Shown here one piece after another: positions 17,371 to 25,885 of a stretch of 64,000 nt of DNA; the stretch's first letter is position 1, and each line of letters starts with the position of its first letter. Under the pieces are notes generated by a model that saw only the letters and a list, made by a program, of their open reading frames with translations, was not told where the DNA came from and searched no databases. The translations under genes were made by a program, and so were the position numbers. The stretch covers positions 62,001 through 126,000 of the forward strand of contig CAZYBU010000005.1 of assembly GCA_964645775.1 (NCBI GenBank). The letters run 5' to 3'. The DNA comes from CAZYBU01 sp964645775 (GTDB taxonomy: Bacteria; Spirochaetota; UBA4802; UBA5550).

Positions 17371-17453
17371 TGCAAATGCTTCTGTTATCCCCGCCGCCTG
17401 CGGCGGCGGTGATAACAATGCAGTATTCTCTATGCTCAGAAGCATCATTAAGA
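17371..17453. repeat. Palindromic repeat unit, copy 1
   Basis: An 83-nt unit. Its core (17384-17416) is a near-perfect 15-bp inverted repeat, GTTATCCCCGCCGCC / GGCGGCGGTGATAAC, with a 3-nt loop. An outer pair, ATGCTTCT (17376-17383) and AGAAGCAT, encloses it. The same unit recurs 115 bp downstream with the assembly gap inside it. This looks like a REP- or MITE-like intergenic element. Confidence 0.8.
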
Positions 17454-17485
17454 AGAGACACTGAGTTATTTCTTAACATATTTGC

Positions 17486-17667
17486 TGCAAATGCTTCTGT
17501 TATCCCCGCCGCCTGCGGCGGCGGTGATAACAATGCAGTANNNNNNNNNNNNNNNNNNNNNNNNNNNNNNNNNNNNNNNNNNNNNNNNNNNNNNNNNNNN
17601 NNNNNNNNNNNNNNNNNNNNNNNNNNNNNNNNNNNNNNNNTTCTCTATGCTCAGAAGCATCATTAAG
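17486..17667. repeat. Palindromic repeat unit, copy 2, interrupted by assembly gap
   Basis: The unit of 17371-17453 recurs from 17486 to 17540, then 100 Ns, then resumes at 17641 (TTCTCTATGCTC...) exactly where the first copy would continue. The gap therefore lies inside a tandem repeat array whose true copy number is unknown. Confidence 0.8.
17541..17640. other. Assembly gap (100 N)
   Basis: Exactly 100 unknown bases, most likely a scaffolding placeholder of arbitrary length, because it sits inside a repeated palindromic unit. Confidence 0.97.
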
Positions 17668-17985
17668 GCTAATTGCTGCAAGTTTTTACGGGAGCGGAGA
17701 GATATCCCGCTCATCCCGTGCTGGGACTCAGCCATTGCCGGGGATTCTCTGATTTCAGAATATACTGTCCATAAAGTTCTGATCGACATGGTTACCCTGG
17801 TGCTTCTCTCCAGCATCATTCTGCATGATACCCACCTGATGAGTATAATCTCCCGGAAGGAGAGAATTTACAGGGGCATATCATCCGTGAGGGAGCAGAT
17901 ACGCAGGGTGGCTACGGTCATCGAGTACAGAAGGATCATGAAACAGTACGGTCTTGCAACCTCCTCCCGTCAGGAAGTTCTCTGA
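17647..17985 (+). CDS. Hypothetical protein, possibly truncated by the assembly gap
   Basis: An open frame of up to 112 residues that begins in the repeat tail next to the gap and ends by overlapping the convergent leuB stop by 16 nt. The middle has a hydrophobic stretch (VLIDMVTLVLLSSIIL) followed by a basic helical tail with coding-like third positions (REQIRRVATVIEYRRIMK). I do not recognise a family. It may be the C-terminal end of a longer gene whose beginning is hidden in the gap, or a small protein that starts within the repeat. Confidence 0.45.
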   Translation: MLRSIIKANCCKFLRERRDIPLIPCWDSAIAGDSLISEYTVHKVLIDMVTLVLLSSIILHDTHLMSIISRKERIYRGISSVREQIRRVATVIEYRRIMKQYGLATSSRQEVL

Positions 17986-19049
17986 ACCCTTTCGGCTATA
18001 AGAGACCCCATCTTGGATGTATTTGTCTCTTTCATCCCTTCAGACATGATATCGCCGGTCCTGTGTCCGTCAGCCAGAACCGAATTGATGGCCGCGAATA
18101 TGGCATCATAGGCGTGGTCCAGGCCAAAGCTGTACTTGAGCATTAATGCCCCGGAGAGTATCTGGGCGATAGGGTTGGCGATGCCCCTGCCGGCGATATC
18201 GGGCGCGGACCCACCGGCCGGTTCGTAGAGCCCGAACGTGCCTCCGGACAGAGAGGCTGATGGGAGCATGCCCAGTGAGCCGGTAATCGTAGAGGCTTCA
18301 TCCGAGAGGATGTCCCCGAACATGTTTCCGCAGAGAACCACGTCGAACTGGCGGGGGTTCTTTACCAGTTGCATGGCCGCGTTGTCCACGTACATGTGTT
18401 CAAGAGTGACCCCCGGGTATTGACGGCCCACCTCCGTTACCACCTCGCGCCAGAATACCATGGACGAGAGAACATTTGCCTTATCGATAGACGTCACCTT
18501 TGAAGACCGTCTGCTCGCCGCCTGGAAGGCGACGTGGGCGATCCGTTCGATTTCCTTTCGGCTGTAAACCAGTGTGTCGAAGGCCCGGTCTTCCTCCCGG
18601 CCCCTGGGCTGCCCGAAATAGATGCCGCCTGTCAGTTCACGTATGATGAGGATATCCAGCCCCTCACCTATGATTTCGGAACGCAGGGGTGATGCTCCTT
18701 TCAATTGATTGAAAATAATGGCGGGTCGAAGATTGGCGTATAGATCGAAGTGTTTTCTGAGGGGCAGAAGGGCCCCTCGTTCCGGCTGCCGGTCGGAAGG
18801 AAGATGTTCCCATTTCGGACCGCCCACGGAGCCGAAGAGGATTGCGTCGCTCGCCTCGCACAGTTTCAGGGTTTCATCCGGGAGCGCCTCTCCCTGACTG
18901 TCTATGGCGGCTCCTCCCACGTCGGAATGGTTGAAGGTCATTTCAAGTTCATGAGCGGCCGCTGCCTTCACAACCTTTATGGCCTCTTCCATCACTTCCG
19001 GTCCGATACCGTCCCCGGCAAGGACCGCGATTGTAACTTTTCTGTCCAT
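17970..19049 (-). CDS. leuB: 3-isopropylmalate dehydrogenase
   Basis: A 359-aa leucine-pathway enzyme that oxidises 3-isopropylmalate with NAD+. Motifs include VLAGDGIGPEV near the N terminus, the substrate-specificity loop RELTGGIYFGQPRG, the catalytic Lys and Asp of SIDKANVLSSMVFWREVV, and the NAD region GSAPDIAGRGIANPIAQILS. AAGGAG precedes the ATG. The other leu genes (leuA, leuCD) are not in the window, so it is isolated from the usual operon. Confidence 0.95.
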   Translation of the reverse strand: MDRKVTIAVLAGDGIGPEVMEEAIKVVKAAAAHELEMTFNHSDVGGAAIDSQGEALPDETLKLCEASDAILFGSVGGPKWEHLPSDRQPERGALLPLRKHFDLYANLRPAIIFNQLKGASPLRSEIIGEGLDILIIRELTGGIYFGQPRGREEDRAFDTLVYSRKEIERIAHVAFQAASRRSSKVTSIDKANVLSSMVFWREVVTEVGRQYPGVTLEHMYVDNAAMQLVKNPRQFDVVLCGNMFGDILSDEASTITGSLGMLPSASLSGGTFGLYEPAGGSAPDIAGRGIANPIAQILSGALMLKYSFGLDHAYDAIFAAINSVLADGHRTGDIMSEGMKETNTSKMGSLIAERVQRTS

Positions 19050-19130
19050 TATGAAACTCCTTCCATTTTTCTCCCGCAGGCAGGATGTTCATTGCGGCAG
19101 CGAGGGGTATCTTTGTCAACGAAAAGGCAG

Positions 19131-19958
19131 TCAGTCGTGAGTTATATATTCGCTCTTCAATTTATAGTGGTCAACCCAGCGGTTGTGCATGAAGACAAGA
19201 CCGATGGCATACAGAATCGAGATGAAACCGAGTAGGACGTCGATATAGATCGGGGCGGTCAGGGCCAGACGGATTAGAAGTGTGGTAACGGCAAAGGCCG
19301 AATTCCGGAAAACGATATGAAACGTGGAGGTGTACCTGAGAGAAACCAGTACGATCAGGATGTCACTGAAAATCAGGATTGTGTAGAAAGTATCGAAAAA
19401 GATATGACTTGTACCCAGCAGAACGTTGCTGCTGAAGTGGTAGATCCCTATAATGCCGAAGAGAACCAGAAGTATCAGAGAGATGAGCTTCTTTGTGCGG
19501 ATGAACTCGATTTTATGGGCCTGGTTATCTATCATAATCTGGTGTTTTTGTATTCGGTAGTAGATGAAGACAAGGGAGAATATCAACAGGGCCCCCAGGG
19601 CGTGGGTAATGATATGCAGGACCGGTTCTGTTATCTGGTTCCATGCGATCGGTTCCTCGAACTCGGTGATGTGCTTGAAAGATGTTCGCAGGAGAATGAG
19701 GGCCAGTATCTCGAACTGCTTTCCCACGGAATCGGACATGGACCTGGGGATGACGAAGACAAGCCCCAGGACCTCCCACATCAGGAGCAGGGTCAGGGAT
19801 ATATTGACCGCGTAATAATGGCTCGTGGTCATTGATGCGCCTATATCCGGAGGCAGCCATCCCTGACGGTTCGCTTCAATAACAGCAAGTGTGACAAGAA
19901 AGACGATGACAAGAAAGGTGGCGAAAAAACGCTCCGTCCGTTCCATCTTCCATATCAT
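19131..19958 (-). CDS. Predicted polytopic membrane protein
   Basis: An unrecognised protein of about 275 residues with roughly seven hydrophobic helices. They include FFATFLVIVFLVTLAVI, ISLTLLLMWEVLGLVFVI, a helix near HIITHALGALLIFSLVFIYY, LISLILLVLFGIIGIYHF, TILIFSDILIVLVSL and IYIDVLLGFISILYAI. A short basic loop separates the middle helices. ATG 19958 has a weak GAGCGGAA upstream; ATG 19946 is an alternative. It lies 47 nt downstream of the DUF212 gene and may be co-transcribed. No function can be assigned. Confidence 0.65.
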   Translation of the reverse strand: MIWKMERTERFFATFLVIVFLVTLAVIEANRQGWLPPDIGASMTTSHYYAVNISLTLLLMWEVLGLVFVIPRSMSDSVGKQFEILALILLRTSFKHITEFEEPIAWNQITEPVLHIITHALGALLIFSLVFIYYRIQKHQIMIDNQAHKIEFIRTKKLISLILLVLFGIIGIYHFSSNVLLGTSHIFFDTFYTILIFSDILIVLVSLRYTSTFHIVFRNSAFAVTTLLIRLALTAPIYIDVLLGFISILYAIGLVFMHNRWVDHYKLKSEYITHD

Positions 19959-20005
19959 TTCCGCTCGGTTGTAAATTTGTTCAACGAGGAGGAGCAAGGC
20001 GGACC

Positions 20006-20458
20006 TCAGGTAATGATCAGGTTGATCAGTATGGCGATGATAATGCCGACAATGCTTCCGCTTATTACCTCCAGGGGAGTGTGACCCATGTTCTCAACAA
20101 GTTCTTCCCTGAATTCCATGTCGGTATGCTTTTCTTGTAAAATGCGGTTCATAAGGCGGGACTGTTTTCCCGTTTCCCTGCGAACGCCCGAGGCGTCGAT
20201 CAGTACGATGAAGGTAATAAGCAGGGCCAGGAAGAAAAGGTTGGTCGGCCCCTCCAGAAGGTAAATACAGGTTGTTGCCGAGACCACGGTAGCTGAATGG
20301 GAGCTGGGGATCCCTCCCTGGACGAAGAGGAGGTCGTGGAGGCTGAAGTGTCGCGTGCGAATGATACCGATAATAATCTTTATGACCTGGGATGTCATGT
20401 AGGCCAGAAAACCTGTCACGAAGAACTGATGGGTAATGATCTGGTAGAGAGCCTGCAA
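20006..20458 (-). CDS. Divergent PAP2 family protein (DUF212)
   Basis: A 150-aa membrane protein of the DUF212 / divergent PAP2 family, related to acid phosphatases of the vanadium-peroxidase fold. Signature motifs are VQGGIPSSHSATV, DASGVRRETGKQ and ENMGHTPLEVISGS, with several transmembrane helices. The start is TTG 20458, preceded by a textbook AAGGAGGT at 7 nt; this gives the family's normal length, whereas longer in-frame starts upstream give an unlikely extension. The substrate is unknown; a lipid phosphate is possible. Confidence 0.87.
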   Translation of the reverse strand: MQALYQIITHQFFVTGFLAYMTSQVIKIIIGIIRTRHFSLHDLLFVQGGIPSSHSATVVSATTCIYLLEGPTNLFFLALLITFIVLIDASGVRRETGKQSRLMNRILQEKHTDMEFREELVENMGHTPLEVISGSIVGIIIAILINLIIT

Positions 20459-20607
20459 AGCGTACCTCCTTAAAGGGATGACAGGATATGCCATGTATGG
20501 AGCTTCCGTCAATATAAAATAATTGGAAGGTCTTCTGTTTTTTTCTTGCAAAGGTACTTTTCGTGTAAGAGACTGAAGGTTCGAAGGAATATGACTGGAG
20601 GTACTAT

Positions 20608-21600
20608 ATGATACGATACTCGGAGCTGGGACTGGTCAATTCCCGAGACCTTTTCAAGAAGGCCTTTGACGGCGGATACGCCATCCCGGCCTATAACTTT
20701 AATAACATGGAACAGCTCCAGGCAATCGTAAGCGCCTGTGTCGAGACACGATCTCCTGTTATTCTTCAGGTTTCATCAGGGGCCCGTAAATACGCGAATC
20801 AGACACTGCTCCGATATATGGCTGAAGGAGCTGTGCAGTACGCGAAGGAACTCGGTTACGAGATACCCATTGTCCTTCACCTGGATCACGGTGATACCCT
20901 GGAGCTTTGCAAGAGCTGTATTGAAACCGGTTTTTCATCTGTCATGATCGACGGTTCCCATCATCCCTATGAGAAAAACATTGAACTTACGGCCCAGGTC
21001 GTGGAGTACGCCCATAAATACGATGTGACCGTTGAAGGAGAACTGGGTGTCCTTGCCGGTATCGAGGATGACGTGGTCGCTGAGAAATCGACCTACACTC
21101 AGCCCGAAGAGGTCGAGGATTTTGTTAAAAAAACCGGGGTGGACAGCCTGGCTATATCTATCGGCACATCCCACGGTGCGAACAAGTTCAAACCGGATCA
21201 GTGCACCAGGGACGAGCAGGGACGCCTTGTGCCCCCCCCCCTGAGGTTCGATATTCTGAAAGAGATTGAGAAACGGATATCCGGTTTTCCCATCGTGCTT
21301 CACGGATCGTCCTCTGTTCCCATGAAACACGTTGAGACCATAAACAAGTACGGCGGCGGCCTGAAGGATGCCATAGGTATCCCCGAGGACCAGCTCAGGG
21401 AAGCGGCCAGGTCCGCTGTCTGCAAGGTCAATATCGATTCTGACGGTCGACTGGCCATGACCGCGGCTATACGGGAATTTATGGCTGAGAATCCCGAGGT
21501 TTTTGACCCACGCAAGTATCTTGGGCCGGCCAGAGATCTTTTGAAGGAACTTTACAAACATAAGAACGAAAACGTTCTCGGTTCAGCCGGAAATGCGTGA
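20608..21600 (+). CDS. fba: Fructose-bisphosphate aldolase, class II
   Basis: A 330-aa zinc-dependent aldolase of glycolysis and gluconeogenesis. It shows AIPAYNFNNMEQ near residue 29, the metal-binding LHLDHGD, SVMIDGSHHPYEKNI, GTSHGANKF and VLHGSSSVP. GGAGGT precedes the ATG. It lies divergent to the DUF212 gene and 34 nt ahead of a small secreted protein, with which it may be co-transcribed. Confidence 0.95.
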   Translation: MIRYSELGLVNSRDLFKKAFDGGYAIPAYNFNNMEQLQAIVSACVETRSPVILQVSSGARKYANQTLLRYMAEGAVQYAKELGYEIPIVLHLDHGDTLELCKSCIETGFSSVMIDGSHHPYEKNIELTAQVVEYAHKYDVTVEGELGVLAGIEDDVVAEKSTYTQPEEVEDFVKKTGVDSLAISIGTSHGANKFKPDQCTRDEQGRLVPPPLRFDILKEIEKRISGFPIVLHGSSSVPMKHVETINKYGGGLKDAIGIPEDQLREAARSAVCKVNIDSDGRLAMTAAIREFMAENPEVFDPRKYLGPARDLLKELYKHKNENVLGSAGNA

Positions 21601-21634
21601 AAAGGATAACCGGGATGTAACAAGGAGACGAGGA

Positions 21635-22066
21635 ATGAAACGAACACTGATCGCCATTATCATGTTTCTGTCGGTTGCGGCATGGTCCTCCCCCCTGCAG
21701 CTTGAGACCATTGGAGCTACCGGTGGGTCCAACCTTTTCCTGACCTATATGGCCATCGGAGTTACGGCCGATGCTTATCAGAACAAGACCTATGATACGG
21801 ACAAGGCGGCCGGCTATGTGAAGAGTATGGTGGCACAGGCCCGGGTTGTTAAGAAATACCTGGAAAGATTGATCGAGGAAGGGGAACTTTCGAGTAATGA
21901 TAGTACCTTCGTGAAAAAAATGGTCGAGACCTACGATCTTCTCATTGCAGAGGGTGAGGCCTTTATCAAGTACGCGAAGAGTGGTGATCAGTCCCATGCG
22001 GATACCTTTCACAAGAACAGAAAGGACGCCTGGAAAAATATCTCCGATCTGCTCGGTATCGAGTAA
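21635..22066 (+). CDS. Small secreted helical protein, function unknown
   Basis: A 143-aa protein with a signal peptide (MKRTLIAIIMFLSVAAWSS, residues 1-19). The mature part is helical and starts with a Gly/Thr-rich hydrophobic stretch (ETIGATGGSNLFLTYMAIGVTADAY), followed by charged helices. ATG 21635 is chosen because of AAGGAGACGAGGA upstream; it also gives a clean signal peptide. It would be exported to the periplasm. I do not recognise a family. Confidence 0.7.
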   Translation: MKRTLIAIIMFLSVAAWSSPLQLETIGATGGSNLFLTYMAIGVTADAYQNKTYDTDKAAGYVKSMVAQARVVKKYLERLIEEGELSSNDSTFVKKMVETYDLLIAEGEAFIKYAKSGDQSHADTFHKNRKDAWKNISDLLGIE

Positions 22067-22110
22067 ACTGTAATTTTCCAGCCATAAAGATACTATAATA
22101 TAATCTGTAC

Positions 22111-22139
22111 AAGTACGCCTCCGCCCGGGAGGCGTACTT
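22111..22139. terminator. Strong hairpin after the fba unit
   Basis: A perfect 12-bp stem (AAGTACGCCTCC / GGAGGCGTACTT) with a 5-nt loop, 45 nt after the small secreted protein gene. No T-tract follows, so termination is likely but not certain. It could also act as an mRNA 3'-end stabiliser. Confidence 0.6.
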
Positions 22140-22254
22140 ATTATAGAAATCTTGCATTTGCGAAAAAACTGCTTGACCAAAATCGCTGAAATAATCACTT
22201 CCTAATGGTGCAGGTAAACTGTACAATTCTTTGAAGTTGTCAAGGGTGCCCTAT

Positions 22255-22839
22255 ATGTTTCGTTTCTCGCGATCAGTACCAATAATGTTCATAACGGTTC
22301 TTTTCGTCTTTCCTCTCTTTGCCATGGAGGAGGTGGACAAGGATAAGATTCCCGAGAAATACCTTAAGGCCCCGGCCGGATCGAAACTTCCTAACGGCGT
22401 TACGATATGGGATGTTCCCCAGGCCATGCCTGAGATCAAAAAGAGGGCCAACCATTTATGGGTCGTGGAGATGGTCCGCGAGGTTGCCGAGGAAGAGGGC
22501 AATATCCGGGAGATGGCCGAGTCCCTGCAGTCGGTCATATCGGATATCGAAAAAATTTCAGGCGCATCAACGGAGATACACGGCAATCTCAAGAAGTACG
22601 CGGATAAGGCGGACGATGTTATCTCGAATTCACGGGCCCTGGTTGAGTCCCTTGAGCAGATTCGCGACGCTTCCAGGGAACAGCTCAAATCCGTTGATGA
22701 GACCCGGAACAGTATTTCCCGCTTTGACGAATCCGCTAACTCCGTCTCCAGTGGATCCGAGGAGTTGTCAGCCACCTCGGAAGAGATAGCCGGCAACGCG
22801 GAAAAACTGAAGGAACTTATTGACGAATTCAGGTTCTGA
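22255..22839 (+). CDS. Exported or anchored coiled-coil protein resembling a chemoreceptor C terminus
   Basis: A 194-aa protein with an N-terminal signal or anchor (residues 5-24). A short linker of about 50 residues (KYLKAPAGSKLPNGVTIWDVP) leads to one long helix pattern ending in SGSEELSATSEEIAGNAEKL, the typical final helix of methyl-accepting chemotaxis proteins. The conserved CheA/CheW-binding hairpin is absent, so it cannot be a normal receptor. If the N terminus is cleaved, the coil is periplasmic. ATG 22255 is chosen for the signal peptide; a TTG at 22231 is possible. Confidence 0.65.
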   Translation: MFRFSRSVPIMFITVLFVFPLFAMEEVDKDKIPEKYLKAPAGSKLPNGVTIWDVPQAMPEIKKRANHLWVVEMVREVAEEEGNIREMAESLQSVISDIEKISGASTEIHGNLKKYADKADDVISNSRALVESLEQIRDASREQLKSVDETRNSISRFDESANSVSSGSEELSATSEEIAGNAEKLKELIDEFRF

Positions 22840-23123
22840 GGAGATCCTGCTGTAACTTTTTCTGATTCTGTGTGTCATACGGGAAGTGCCCGGGTTGATA
22901 CCGGGCCGATTTATGAGGGTGGCCCGTAATTAGAATCTGTTATCGCGGGGAGTACTGAGGACCACGTGGCAATCTCCTGATTGTTTTTTACGGTATATAA
23001 TAATGTATACTAATAGACTCGGATGATAATTCAGATTGCTCCGTCTCTTCGTTCCATGCAATGACACTTCTTTGCGGATATCCTCCTTTCCGAAGTTAAG
23101 ATTTCATATCCAGGGAGTATCCA
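22840..23123. other. Leader region before the Bat operon
   Basis: About 280 nt without an open frame. It contains an AT-rich stretch with -10-like hexamers (TATAAT at 22996-23001 and TATACT at 23006-23011) after TTGTTTTTT at 22981, plausibly the promoter of the moxR-bat operon. Spacing is not ideal, so this is tentative. A short CCCGG/CCGGG inverted repeat lies near 22888-22905. Confidence 0.35.
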
Positions 23124-24107
23124 ATGGACTATCAGGAGATAGAGCGGATTTCAGAGCGTGTGAAAAAGGCCAATACCTTTGTCGCGGAAATTCGCGAGGA
23201 ACTTGGACGTGTCATTATCGGCCAGGAAGAACTCATCCTGCGTGTTGTAATAACCTTTCTCTCCAGGGGGCATATTCTCCTTGAGGGCCTTCCCGGCCTG
23301 GCCAAAACGCTCACAGTCAGGGCCTTCGCCCGGGTACTGGACACATCCTTCCAGAGGATCCAGTTCACTCCGGACCTTCTTCCCGCGGATCTGATCGGGA
23401 CCCGCATCTACAATCCGAAGGACCTTGACTTCTTCACAAGAAAAGGCCCCATGTTTACGAACATCCTCCTGGCGGACGAGATCAACCGTGCTCCGGCCAA
23501 GGTCCAGTCCGCGCTGCTTCAGTCCATGGAGGAGAGAGAGGTCACCATCGGTGACGACACCTTCAAGCTGCCGGAACCGTTCATGGTCCTGGCCACGGAG
23601 AATCCCATTGAACAGGAAGGAACCTATCCCCTTCCCGAGGCTCAACTCGACAGGTTCTTCATGAAGGTCCTTGTGGATTATCCCACTCCCGGGGAAGAGA
23701 AGCGAATCCTTACCGGTTTTGAGAATATTGATGTGGAACGCCTCAATAGAATTATCGACCCGGCCGCCGTTCTTGAAAAGACTCTCCTGGTGGATGAGAT
23801 ATATTTGGATGATAAACTGGTAGATTACATCGTTGACCTGGTGGGTCAGACTCGCCGCCCGAAGGATGAAAACCTGGCCCGTTATATCGAGTTCGGTGGG
23901 AGTCCCAGAGCATCCATCAACCTGATGAAGGCTTCCCGGTGCCTGGCTTTTATCAGGGGCCGGGGATTTGTTACCCCGGACGATATCAAGGAGATCGGAA
24001 AGGATATCCTGCGTCACAGGATTATACTCTCCTACGAGGCGGAGGCGGACGGCTACAGCGCCGATGACGTGATCGATAAGCTCTTCGACACCGTGGAGGT
24101 CCCGTAA
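23124..24107 (+). CDS. moxR: MoxR family AAA+ ATPase
   Basis: A 327-aa AAA+ ATPase of the MoxR type, a chaperone that works with VWA-domain proteins. The Walker A region is EGLPGLAKT (residues 52-60), Walker B ILLADEINRAPAKVQSALLQ, and sensor 1 VLATENPIEQEGTYPLPEAQLDRF. GGGAG precedes the ATG. It is the first gene of a seven-gene Bat operon; the next gene starts one nucleotide after its stop. In Leptospira and Bacteroides such operons are linked to oxidative stress or aerotolerance, though the mechanism is not settled. Confidence 0.95.
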   Translation: MDYQEIERISERVKKANTFVAEIREELGRVIIGQEELILRVVITFLSRGHILLEGLPGLAKTLTVRAFARVLDTSFQRIQFTPDLLPADLIGTRIYNPKDLDFFTRKGPMFTNILLADEINRAPAKVQSALLQSMEEREVTIGDDTFKLPEPFMVLATENPIEQEGTYPLPEAQLDRFFMKVLVDYPTPGEEKRILTGFENIDVERLNRIIDPAAVLEKTLLVDEIYLDDKLVDYIVDLVGQTRRPKDENLARYIEFGGSPRASINLMKASRCLAFIRGRGFVTPDDIKEIGKDILRHRIILSYEAEADGYSADDVIDKLFDTVEVP

Positions 24108-24108
24108 G

Positions 24109-24951
24109 TTGGAGTCCCGGGAAGTAAGCCTCCTCCGGAAGATAAGGCTGACCACCAGCCGGAAGATCAATTCCCTCCTCGTGGGGGAGTACCATTCCGC
24201 CTTCCGCGGCTTTGGACTCAGTTTCGACAGCGTGCGTGAGTACCAGTACGGCGATGATGTACGGAACATAGACTGGAACGTATCGGCCCGGATGAACCAT
24301 CTCTTCGTGAAGGAATACATCGAGGAGAGGGAGCTTTCCATTGTACTGATGATCGATATGTCCGGTTCCACGGACTTCGGAAGCCGCTCCCGGACCAAGG
24401 CGGACGTTATCCTTGAGACCGTGACTCTGCTTCTCTACCTGGCCCAGATGAACAACGACAGAATCAGCGTTGCCCTTTTTGCAGAAACCGTTGAGGCCTT
24501 CTTCCAGCCGCGGAAGGGCCGCAAATTCATCCTCAAGGTACTGGACGAGATACTGGCCTTCCGTCCGAAGAGCAGGCGGACATCCATAACCTCGGCCGTG
24601 GAGTTCGTCTCCAGGGTAATGAAAAAGCGAAGCGTAATACTTCTATTTTCTGATTTTTTGGATGAGGATCCGGCTCTCTTTACGAGGATGAAACTCCTCG
24701 GCAGAAGGCATGACCTGATCCCTGTTCAGGTCCAGGACCCCATGGAGGAGAAGATGTCCTTTTACGGATTGACGGAATTCGTAGACCTGGAGACCGGTGA
24801 GTCGACTCTGAGGGAGGTGGATCCCCGTCCCCTGAATCTTCCCCTCCTGGCAGGCTTTAACACCCTTTCCCTCTCCACGGATCGGCCGGTGGAGCAGGAC
24901 CTCTTGAAGTTCTTTGAGAAACGGAACAGGATGCAGCGGCGTCATGGTTGA
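24109..24951 (+). CDS. DUF58 domain protein of the Bat operon
   Basis: A 280-aa protein of the MoxR-associated DUF58 family. The signature is FRGFGLSFDSVREYQYGDDVRNIDW spread over residues 32-56, followed by a VWA-like metal site (LMIDMSGSTDFGS). The TTG start is supported by GGAGGT 9 nt upstream. It overlaps the next gene by 8 nt. DUF58 proteins are thought to be partners of MoxR ATPases. Confidence 0.9.
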   Translation: MESREVSLLRKIRLTTSRKINSLLVGEYHSAFRGFGLSFDSVREYQYGDDVRNIDWNVSARMNHLFVKEYIEERELSIVLMIDMSGSTDFGSRSRTKADVILETVTLLLYLAQMNNDRISVALFAETVEAFFQPRKGRKFILKVLDEILAFRPKSRRTSITSAVEFVSRVMKKRSVILLFSDFLDEDPALFTRMKLLGRRHDLIPVQVQDPMEEKMSFYGLTEFVDLETGESTLREVDPRPLNLPLLAGFNTLSLSTDRPVEQDLLKFFEKRNRMQRRHG

Positions 24952-25885
24952 GATGATCAGAAAAACGGGCCTCTTTCTCCTTCTGCTCCTTCTGATGCCC
25001 GCGGCAGGGTATCCTGCCCCTGAACCGCCCCTTGAGGTAAAACTGGATAAACAGGAAACAACCGTGGGTGAGCCGCTCAGGTGCCGTCTCATTCTCGAAA
25101 ATGGCATAGCCGATGAGTTCAGATTCGATTACGGAGAGAAAAGGGTCCACTATCCGGACGAGCACCTGGATGATTCGGACCCGGCCCGACACCTCCCCCT
25201 TTACGAGATCTCGGAGGTAAACCATGACAGCGATAAAGGAATAGTTATCATTGAGGTCCGTTTCTTTCGTCCCGGCACCTGGTCCTTTCCACTGCCGGTG
25301 ATGACCCTCCGGGGCGACTCCCTGGAACTGGAGGAACCTTCCCTCACGGTAAAGAGTGTGAACCGGAAGGGAGAGTTCGCGGACATTGAGCCTTCCATGG
25401 AACTTTCCGGCAACTACACGAGGCTCATTCTTCTTGTTATCGCAATCATGGTTATCCTGGCCCTGACAGTCTTCCTGGTCTACTGGGTACGAAAGAAAAG
25501 GAAAGAGAAGAAAGAGCCTGCCGTGCCCCCCTTCCGGCGTTTTCAGGAGGATGTGGAACGTATCGCTCCGGAAAGACTTATTGAGAATGATGACGTGGAA
25601 AAATATGCCGTGGCTCTCTCTACCGCCTTCCGACGGTATGTATCGGCCCTGGGGAGTATCGACGCCATGGAACTTACCACCGACGAACTGGAACTACGAC
25701 TCCAGGACCCGGAAGGACGTTTTATTTCACCCCGTTACCGGGAGCAGATCATCCGGGAGATGCGCCTCTGGGACCTGGCAAAATTCGCGGAATTCACACC
25801 TGACCGGGAGGCCCTGCAGGAGAACCTGAGAAATATCCTGCGGCTGGCCAGGAACATAAACCGGGAGGATAGTCTCCTTGACTGA
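24944..25885 (+). CDS. Membrane-anchored BatD/DUF4381-like protein
   Basis: A 313-aa protein with a signal peptide (about residues 4-24) and a periplasmic beta-rich region that begins VKLDKQETTVGEPLRCRL, similar in pattern to the first domain of BatD. One transmembrane helix (about 160-182) leads to a cytoplasmic domain of about 120 residues with an FRRYVSALGSIDAMELTTDEL motif, as in DUF4381 proteins of Bat loci. It is coupled to both neighbours by 8-nt overlaps. A signal-transducing role between periplasmic proteins and the VWA/MoxR machinery is inference. Confidence 0.78.
   Translation: MVEMIRKTGLFLLLLLLMPAAGYPAPEPPLEVKLDKQETTVGEPLRCRLILENGIADEFRFDYGEKRVHYPDEHLDDSDPARHLPLYEISEVNHDSDKGIVIIEVRFFRPGTWSFPLPVMTLRGDSLELEEPSLTVKSVNRKGEFADIEPSMELSGNYTRLILLVIAIMVILALTVFLVYWVRKKRKEKKEPAVPPFRRFQEDVERIAPERLIENDDVEKYAVALSTAFRRYVSALGSIDAMELTTDELELRLQDPEGRFISPRYREQIIREMRLWDLAKFAEFTPDREALQENLRNILRLARNINREDSLLD

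Noticed and set aside
17371..17667. A CRISPR array
   Set aside because: Only two units, 115 bp apart, of 80-plus nt with a perfect palindrome; there are no regular short spacers and no cas genes.
19050..19130. A leucine T-box or leader attenuator before leuB
   Set aside because: Only about 80 nt are available; there is no T-box sequence, no run of Leu codons and no terminator hairpin.
22231..22839. A genuine methyl-accepting chemotaxis protein
   Set aside because: The conserved hairpin that binds CheA and CheW is absent and the protein is far too short.
23151..24398. A 415-codon open frame on the minus strand
   Set aside because: It is opposite moxR and DUF58, which have clear motifs, ribosome sites and overlaps with neighbours. 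The minus frame shows no family pattern and no ribosome site.
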